NCBI GenBank assembly: GCA_022113835.1
Contig: JAILWY010000005.1
Location: forward strand, 5,102,501-5,166,500
DNA from: Atopsyche davidsoni
Taxonomy: Eukaryota > Arthropoda > Insecta > Trichoptera > Hydrobiosidae
Length of the DNA: 64,000 bases
Direction of reading: 5' to 3'
Shown piece by piece: positions 12,166 through 21,800 of the stretch; within the stretch, counting starts at the first letter, position 1, and every line of letters starts with the position of its first letter. The notes under the pieces are model-generated. The model saw only the letters and a program-made list of their open reading frames with translations, did no database searches and was not told the DNA's origin. A program made the position numbers and the translations under genes.

Positions 12166-12723
12166 GGATAATTGTGAAGGCGATTCATGAACTGCTGCGA
12201 TGCGAGCTCTTGTATTTACACTGTTCAATTAGTTTTAACCATCGTACCTTATAAAACTTTGTATTTTGAACGACTTGCTATGCCAAGGTTCCGGTTAAAG
12301 ATAATAGTAGAGTATTACTATTAAAAAATTGTATATACTATTATATTAATTATCTCTAAGTTCAAAAGAAAAGGAAAGTGTATATATATATGTATATGAC
12401 AAGGTAAATGACGGAGTCGTAACTAACCGAACCTAACTGCAGCTGCCTCTAATTGCTAAAGAATTCTCGCTCAACATATTTTAAAGAGCTTGGTGGTTTA
12501 CAGAATCCTCGTCCAACTTACTTTAGTTTGAGTTTCTTTTACTATTGGAGACAATATAAAGATCACGAGTACTTGCTTGTATTACTGAGAGGCATGAGTA
12601 AATGTTTTTTATTTAATTTTAAATTTATTTCATATTCAGTTAGAGGACTTTGTGAATATAAATACTGGGTGGTTTGAATTTTATTTGATTAATTACTTAT
12701 ATGAATGTTTTGTTGTTTTTCAG

Positions 12724-12801
12724 GTCCGCACATTGTTCGTGAGCGGACTTCCCATGGATGCGAAACCGCGAGAGCTCTACCTGTTATTTCGAGCTTATGA
12801 G
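12724..12801 (+). CDS. cpo: cpo exon: start of RRM1 (RNP2)
   Basis: The 78-bp exon is flanked by a tttttcag acceptor and a gtaatt donor and has phase 0 at both ends. It encodes 26 residues beginning [18 protein letters not shown] and ending YLLFRAYE, which are beta1 and alpha1 of RRM1. The motif is nearly invariant across the RBPMS/couch potato family. Confidence 0.95.
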
Positions 12802-15800
12802 GTAATTTTATAATAAATTATAATTTCATTCCAATTCACTTACCACTACCGGACCTGGGATTCCCCCCTTGTGTAATTTATAGTTAAAATTCAGCTTCAA
12901 CACTCACAAATTTATTTATGATTGTATTATTTAATCGGTAGCAGAATTATTTCATACTCCTTAACTTAAAATAAAACCGTTATTTTAAAGCTGACGTGAA
13001 AAAAATACTCATGTTTGTTGAATACAGCTTTTATTATTTAACACTTACATTGAACGCCATTATGGACAAACAGAAAATATCCCGCACATAATTTGATCGA
13101 GGCTAAGTACAGCCTCTGTGTTTCAGCTCCGTGGGGTGAGAAGGCTTTATGGCTTTGCACACGCGATTACATAAAAGCCTTTTCAAGTTTTTTTCCTCGC
13201 AAAGCTTATAATTATAAAATAAAGTAGCCCTTTGCGTTATTACCTATGAACATTAGGGTGTCCCTTATATGACCAAAAAAATTTTTTTTTCAAATTTCGA
13301 AATGCATACCCTCTACATTTTTTACTAATGCTATAAGATACTCAAATATAAAATTTCATCTTTCTAGAAAAATTGTAACTAGTGCCGACCGAGCTTCAAA
13401 GTTTAGTAAAAAACGTGTTTTGTCTTGATATTTCGGTCTGGTATAAAATCATTATAAATGCAATAAATTAAGTGAATAATAGTAAAAATTCAATTAAATG
13501 AACATTAATCTTTAATCAAAAACATAAAGTAATAACAATCAGTCAGGGTAACTTTTTTATAGAGTTGTTTTTTTACAGTCCGGATACAATTTTCTATGTT
13601 CCTGGACACAGCGCAGCAAGAACTGTTTTTGTTCTTCTTCAGCCGCGATAAGTCCGTTAAAATCTTGCATCATTTTAACAGCCCTTTCAGCAGTATCATT
13701 CACAACCCTCAAATAACTTATTTTTCTTTTAGCTTCCACAAAAGCACTATTATTATTCCAAGAAGATACATCTTCCTTTAGAAAACTGTCGTCGATCTGC
13801 AGTCGTGATAAAAATTGTTTGCTCTTTTCCGATACGAAATCATCCAGTGTTTTACAAACATAAGCAAACATCTTGTAGAGTCTTTTTGTCCTTCGCAGTT
13901 ATTCTGCATTGTGACTGAAGTAAACACATTTTTAAAGAATAGATCGCTCTCGCCATCCAGCGTGCCTGATGCATGGCTTTGGGGGGGCTTAGTTTTAATT
14001 TTTCCTCTGTGTCTCCCCCAAAAATATTACGCACAGTTCGACCAATTTGCGGTAGTCATCTCTTACATAACCTTTGTCTAATTCTGCCTTATAAAATATT
14101 AAAAAAGCTTGAATGTCTGTCTCGGCAACACGTTGTTTTACGAAATTAAGAGATGGTTCAATGTTACTAGCGTCGATGTTTTTCCAATTTTCTCTGAACT
14201 TTTTAAACATTGGAGTATCTGGGCTACTAGTAATTTACTTAATTTTGCTTTCAAAGACAGCTTTTAGGACCAATTCATAAACATGATGACGACAGACGAG
14301 CAGCAATTATCTTCCTAAAGTTTCTCCAAAATAGCACAAGCTCCATTGAAACGGCCAGTATTGAAAGCTGTTGTGTCGCAGCACATTATTTGTACTTTAT
14401 CGTGAAGGTTCTAGTCAAAGAGAGCTGTTGAGACAGCCTTAGCTTGATGTTTTTCAGAAGAATGTTCTAGTTTCGGCACTGCAAGAAGCTGTTCGTCAAA
14501 TGAAGCAATAACTGGCAAGCGTTCTTCTTTGGAACTTCGTACATCCAACCCGGGTAATAGTTTTCCATCCCAATGGACTGTGACTACGTCGGGTACATTG
14601 TTTTGGAAGTCAGATTTAATTGCTTCTGCCCTTGATTTTCTAGTTTCAGCAGCTAGTGGTTATCTTTGTCTTACAACCCTTTCCTCTTCTTCCAATCGTC
14701 GTTGTTTAGATCTATCTTCTTTTTCCGACAATTTTTTATCAACACCACCTAAGCATCCTGGTCGATCTGGCTCTCTCTGTTTCATTAAAAATAATTTATC
14801 TTACTCTATTTTCATTCTCTCAAAAGCATCAGCATGTGCAATATCAAACAAATTATCAAGATCAATTTTGAAATTGTTCTCACGGCTCTTGAACGTAACC
14901 TGAGTTTTCTTACAATTTTTTTTGCAACTCTCTCCAAACATGATATAAATCAACAAGTTTCTTCACGCAGTTAGGATATGCCCTTGTTGGAATTCTTGCT
15001 TTTTCCCAATATATGATGCACTCCCTAATCACAAGATTTGCACTTTCACTAACAATCAGTTTAACCTCACGAATATTGTAAAATAGGACCGAGGGAATTT
15101 GTCGAGTAGATGGTAATTTTGCACCATTTATTTGATATCTAGGCAAACCGATAAGGAAATTATTTTGTTTATCACTCCGTAATTCCACCGACATGTTAAC
15201 GCACTAAACAATGGAGCACTACTAATCTCAAAAATCACGTATGAAATGACAAATAAAACATGCAGTTACAAGTCACAGCGCAGTACTTACGCAACTTGTA
15301 TGGACAAGTTAAAATCGCAAGTCGGCACGGGTTACCGTTTATAAATCGAACTAATATTTTTTTCTAGACAATATAGGGTTATTACTAAACTTTTAAGAAG
15401 GTATGCGTAAAAAAATATTGAACTTGAATTTTAAGGGACACCCTAATGAACATGCTTCTAAATATTCATAAATTTTACGTTTTATCAGTGTCACATTTTA
15501 ATGATAAATTATTTTTTTATTATAAATCTGAGGTGTTGTACATTTTCAACCTTCTGATACCGAAATAATCAAAAACTTTTTAGTCATTTTACCGAAGTGC
15601 GTAAAAACGCACAGAAATTAAATGCATCTCTATAAGGTTTGATTTGTGGTCAAGTAGTTAGCATAATAGCTATGCTTCAAAATAAAGAAAAACCATGTGG
15701 AAAAAAATGGTGATCTCGTCTGTCAGACACAGCTGCAACCGCTTTTTTTCTGGTATCGACCCTCGTGGATAGTAAAAATAAATCAAAACTACCCCTTTGT

Positions 15801-18800
15801 GTGTAATTTGTATTTAAATCGCTCCCAATCGTGAAAATGTTTATTTTATAAACGATAAAATACACATTCAGAAGAAAAATTATTTACCGAAAACACGGCT
15901 GAATAAAATACTATTGAGCAGGCCTGTTTTATTTCTATTAGAATTTCAATTTATGAAATATATATATTTTCGACTGAAACATAATGTATCTAATAATTGT
16001 ATTTTAGATAAAGTGTAGGTTGGGATGTCTACGTATGGAGACATTAGTTTCAAATATAGCGTTTATAACATTATATTGTATCTGGTAGCCAAAATTAGAA
16101 AAACGTTTACGTCACAGGACAGTAAAAATAAATAGCAATCGTCTGAAATAACAATAACCGTTACCAGAAAATATATTTCCAAAGCGGTATTTTACAAAGC
16201 AAACTCCGTTCAGAGTCGGTTCAGGGAAAGAAAATAATTCACTCTCTAACTCGAATCTTAATATCATATAAAGATAACACAAGGGCTCCGAGTGGTGCGC
16301 TCGATTGGATGAATTTACGAAGCTTACTAGAAGTAAAATGTTGATAAAAAAATCATCACGAACAAGAAAATTGTATTTTACATATGCGTACAATCACAAT
16401 AATTACAAAAAAAATATTATTCAATCAATTTTTTTCTTCACTTAAAGTTTTTTGGTATTGTGAGAGAAACACAGTATTCACGAAACTACGAAAATTAATC
16501 AAATTATTCCGCTTCGTGGAAAAATGAATGTATCGAATAATCTAAATTATATTCAAATTAATATTAGCAGAGAGGTAAAAATGTCTGAAATTGTTTTCTT
16601 TATTGAATTCTGCGGCGACCGTTCCCCTCGGCCGTCCGGAGACAGACGCCGTAAATTCTGAATACGCTCCCATCGGGGGGTAGCTGGTACCAAGAGGGCC
16701 GAATAGTTTTTTGGCAAAGGCACCGTACCAGGCGGTGACTTCTGCCTGGCTTCGGAAAGCACCCCATCCACCCACCCCCCACCCCAACTAACCCACCCCC
16801 CCTTCCCAGAGCCTCCATATTAGCTTTTCGTGTTACATGTGTAAGCGGCGCTTTACATTTTAGCCAATATAAGGCGTGTCGTGATATGTTTCTCAAAATT
16901 ATTATCTTTACGATCTCGTTGCGTTTTTTTTTATGTGACAGGAAAGTTTTCTCACTTTTTCCGTGTAGCCGTAATCTGAATAGTATATATTTTTCTAAAA
17001 AATCTAAAATATTGTATGCGTAAACTCTCTCTCTCTGCCCATATTTATATGCATGCAGACAACAAAATAATGATCCAGTCAATCTACGAGTAGTCACGCA
17101 AATCACGTGTCTTTAAAAAAATCTTTATTGATGCGTGTTTTCCGAGCATAAAATAATGATGGCTATCATCAATCATTTACATATTTGTTTTTTTTTTTTT
17201 TTCCTTTATGGTATAAAAATTTATCAAGTATTTTGGAATAGCAGTTCCTTGTTTATTGATACTATAGTTATTACACAAAAAATAATTTCATTATAAGATA
17301 TGCTTAGGATACGATACGACTTACAAGGTGTGGCGTACGCGGATTTCTCTGTTTTCTTTATTGAGTTTCAAGCTGCAGCTCAAACTGACGCTCGAATGTC
17401 CCAAAACAAGCTGTTTGAGCTGCAATATAAAGCCATCAAAAAAAACTGAAAACAATCATTTTACTCGAGCTCCCTACAACAGCCTCACAACCGAGCTGTG
17501 GCAATAAAACCGTCAAACGCTGCACGCGGTCTGTGGAGCTTCGCCTCGTTATTTACTGTCGTTCTGTTTGGAAAATTGCAGAAACAATCGTGACGGGGAA
17601 TCGTTTCCAATTCGCATGCTGCATGACTTCTCATGCCTGTCAATATTCCGTGCCTAGTCCGTTATGTACGAGAAAACAATGCTTCTTGCTCTTCAAAGTG
17701 GATTGAACCGCCCTATGTGGGGGATATTATCAATAATTTATTAGCTGAAATAATCAATTTTATACCTACATCAATATATATGACATCAAGTACTTGTACT
17801 TTTTTTTATTGCAGTCAGGTCAAGAAGAGCCAACGACTATATAAAAGTTTATTAACTAATAACTAACCGAGTAATTATTTGTTTTTGCCTGCAAGCTAAA
17901 CTTAACTCAGGAAAACAGATGTTTCTCATATTAAAAGTTAATTTATAATAATTAAATAATTTCTCGTTAAATAGGAGCAGTGTATGTACCTTTTGCATTA
18001 TTTTTTTTTTTTGATGGGTGCAGTAGATTTTTTGCAAAATGTTGATCAAAACCATGGGTTACGGAGAGAGGCCCCTGAACAAATAGGTTGAAATCGATAA
18101 AAAAAACACTCAAATAAATAAAATTTGAAAACCTTAAATTACATAAACTATTACAGTGATAATTGACAGTAATCATAAAACAACCCCAAAGATTTAGATT
18201 AAAGATTAAAGACCCCGTTAATTTTACTTTATTTTCCTTTCAGGGGTATGAAGGGTCATTACTGAAGGTCACAAGCAAGAATGGTAAAACAGCATCGGTA
18301 AGTTATTCCCAGTGTGTTTTCATATTATACAATAATATAATTCAGTAATAAATTTCATTAATTAATAATTTTCCATATTAACCCACATATGAGTTACACT
18401 TAGTTTTTGCTTCACTCAAGAAAATAATTTTAAATTTAGATAATTTGTTTTTTTATATAATTGTTATATTATATTTTCAGCCTGTTGGTTTTGTGACATT
18501 CCATACAAGAGCTGGGGCCGAAGCTGCTAAGCAAGACTTACAGGTTGGTATTGAAAAAATATACATATTGTAATATTTAAATAAGTATATACTAGTCATA
18601 ATAGCGTAACTCCATCAAAAATATATCAAAGAAAATACAAAGAAGCAGCTATTAAATACAGTTAGAAATAATTGATACTGCGTTTGAATATTATATAACA
18701 ATAATATAATATGTAATATTCTTGATACTAACGTCACATTTTAGCACAATAATGCAAACAATCATGGGACATTCTTCTCGTGACATTGTTTGTGTCGACA

Positions 18801-21800
18801 TTGAGAGCGTATTACAATATACTTCTAAGTATCCCAATTTCTTTCTTTGTTTTTATATTAAGTTAGCTTTGTTTCTTTTTAATACATGATGCTTTTCTAC
18901 CGAATCAAACAGCAGAAAACACAAATACTAAACACTTATATTTGATCATCCATATTTATTCATTTCACGTGTTGACTAAGTTTATTATTTGTGCTCTCTG
19001 TGCATTGGTTTGATCGGAGCATTTTCATCCCTTAGTATAAGTATCTAATTTTATTTCTAGCTCACAATGTCGACATTCACATGCTACAAAGTAAAACTTA
19101 TGTTTTCTTGGTTTTAGCAGCTGATTTATATATATATTTGTTTAAAAAAGCTTTTATATACAAAATGCGCTTTATTACTTTGCGTCATATACTTAAAATA
19201 ATATATTATATTCAATGTTTCTGTAAAATAACTTAAGATGAAAATATATATAAGCTTTCAAAGCATCTTATTCCAGCTGCTAATAATGAAATATTTTGTA
19301 TGATTTAAATGCTAAAGGCTTTAAATTATTATTGGAAATTTAAATTCATATACAATTGTATATTAACTGATATCTTTGGCACAAAGTTTCTTATCATTTA
19401 TTCTGATTTCATTTCTTTTATACTTTTTGTTTTTTTATATTTATTTTATTTGAGTTGTTTACACAAGAAATAACTTTGGGCCAAAGATGATTATTATATT
19501 GCATGACACGGTTTCTTATTGAGATTTGATTACACTCCCCAGCACAGTGTTCATTCACTTAATTATCTGCTGTGGCAAGGGATATCAATAACGAGTGTCA
19601 GAATATATGTCACGTTATATCAAAATAGAAGCCAATAGATTTAATTAATTACTAAGCCTTGGTCCATTTCCATGATATATGAAAATTAAAAAAATCTTTA
19701 GTAACTAGCAATGACTCTACCTTTAGAAATATAAGCACTTCAATGCCTACTCTGCCTTATCAGGCATTTTAATCCCATTTCATCAACAATAGGCAATTTA
19801 ATTACCCGTTTAACCACTATGGGTTTAAATTCATTGAAAATAATAAAAATATAGCACTTATTTATCATAAATACATAGTAACAAAGGAAAAATTGATACA
19901 CAAAATACTTCAACATAAATTCTAGTAGGTTAGCTATTCTTCCTGGAAATGACACAACTCATTTTCATAATCCTGCAATAGTTACTTAGAGAAACAACGA
20001 GCGAGTGCTATGTTTGTATTATTTGATACAAATATTTGTGACACCCCGTCAGCACGCCATTACATACTGTACCGCTTTTGCGGCGGTCAAAATGTTCACA
20101 GCAAGGTGTCAGGTTCGATCCCGACATGCCACAAACAATTCGGCTGGAGTTTGCCAAAAGCAACACCAAGGTCAGCAAACCGAAGCCCGCCGTAGCCACA
20201 GCCGCGCCGGCCACACACCCTGCATTGATGCACCCTCTCACTGGACGTAAGTACCCAACCCCATCCGACCCGGCCCGCCCTGACCCATTCAGACCCAACC
20301 TGAGTCCCCCGCCTGCCACTATACTAGCAACGGAATCTCTCTTCTCTTGCCAATTCAACCGACGTGCAAGTTTAACTGCTTTGGAAACTATAATAATTAT
20401 ATTAAATGTGCATTATTTATTTATCGTTAACAATTTGAAACATCAAATTTTTTTGTAACTAATATTCATAAGAAAACTGTGTGAATATTTGTATCAAATA
20501 CACTTTTAATTAACCATCAAACATTTGTTTTACATTAATTTGTAAACTGGAGGACTTATGGTAACAATCCTTATTATTTAAAATTATATTTAATTTTTTT
20601 TAATGTGTAAACATGTCTTGTTGGTGTGACATTGATTTATTTTTTGTTTAATTGTTAAAGGCTGAAAGTTGCACTGGCAGTGAGAATAAAAAATTGGTCA
20701 AGACAGCAAACATCCTTAGTATAATGGGGCTTCATGCAATACGACATTTTGACACTGGTAGTCTGATATTTGTCACAAACCTGCAAATATTATATCTCTT
20801 TATAAATCAATTTTACCATCACTGTTAATAAAACTCTAAAAATACACAATTGAAACAAACTTTTAAAATTTCAGGGAATATTTTCTTTACAATCTGGTGA
20901 TGAATTATGATTGTAACAATGATAAGCTTTTGGTATGATTGTAGGAAATTAGAATGAAGAACCTTCCAAGTATCCAAGCACATTGCATTTGTATAGAACC
21001 CGTTTGCTAATTACACAGACACTCACACTCACTAAGAAGCTTCGGCTAATATCTACCCACACTAGCTTAGCCTAACCTAACCTCTAACTTTCATGTTCTC
21101 CAAACATATATTATCAATTTAATATTATATTGACCTAATATATATTTACTTTATCATGATTGATAGGAAAAACTACTGTAATTGAAACTACTTATCTGGA
21201 ATCTATCACTGCACAGAAAAGATTTATAGAAGTTAAAAAAAAATCTGCATCATTAGAATCCAGCTTAGATTTGTTGGTGCAAAGTAATAAATTGAATCTT
21301 GGACAGAAATAAGTTCACGTGTGCTAGATTTCAGTTTCTAGAAAAATACATGATTATTGATCATTTATAATTTTCTAATCATATTGCATATTAATTCATT
21401 CAGAATTCTTTTAAATAAAATAAATGGGTAGACAAAGTAGTAAGTTATAAAAATATATACCTTGTAAAATGTAAAAAAAGGTTAAGTTTATTTTTCGTAG
21501 GTAATGTACATGTTTCTGATGGCTTGTGCTTATTTGATGAACAGATGCATTCATGCCAGCGGAGCTAGGCAGCCCGTTCTTCCCATCGCCTGAGCTGTGG
21601 CCACATGCACTGTACAGTGCCGGGGAGCTGCCGGGACTGCAGCATGCGGGGATGGTACACCCCGCGCTGCATCCGCAGCTGCCGCCCGTGCGCTCCTACC
21701 TCTGACTAGCTGCCGACCGACCACACCACCATGTGAGCGCAGTGTCCTGGCCACGAGCCGCGAAAGCTACCCAGGTAGAACTCTGCTGATGTGATGTTAT

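Larger units (their letters stand above)
1..12723. other. non-coding region upstream of first visible cpo exon
   Basis: Mostly AT-rich with no ORF that looks coding. Contents are the MITE-like palindrome, LINE tail, mariner remnant, repeats A and B, and GC-rich islands listed separately. Because the first visible cpo exon starts in the middle of the protein, this is most likely cpo upstream intron or promoter DNA, but the N-terminal exon was not identified. A phrase GTGACCGGTTTCGCC at about 5280 resembles repeat-element text, but no second copy was found here. Confidence 0.6.
12802..18243 (+). other. cpo: cpo intron (5.4 kb)
   Basis: GT-AG intron between RRM1 exons. It holds the hAT-like element, repeat B copy 2, repeat A copy 3, and two GC-richer blocks (16600-16830 and 17440-17640). 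No other coding exon is seen. Confidence 0.8.

Noticed and set aside
16600..17106. 168-codon open frame on the minus strand
   Set aside because: It crosses repeat B and a C-rich tract; composition is unlike a protein and no homologous motif is seen.
20105..20126. GGTTCGATCCC, looking like a tRNA T-arm/B-box
   Set aside because: It is coding sequence of cpo (VRFDPD) in the exon 20102-20246; no acceptor stem or anticodon arm surrounds it.
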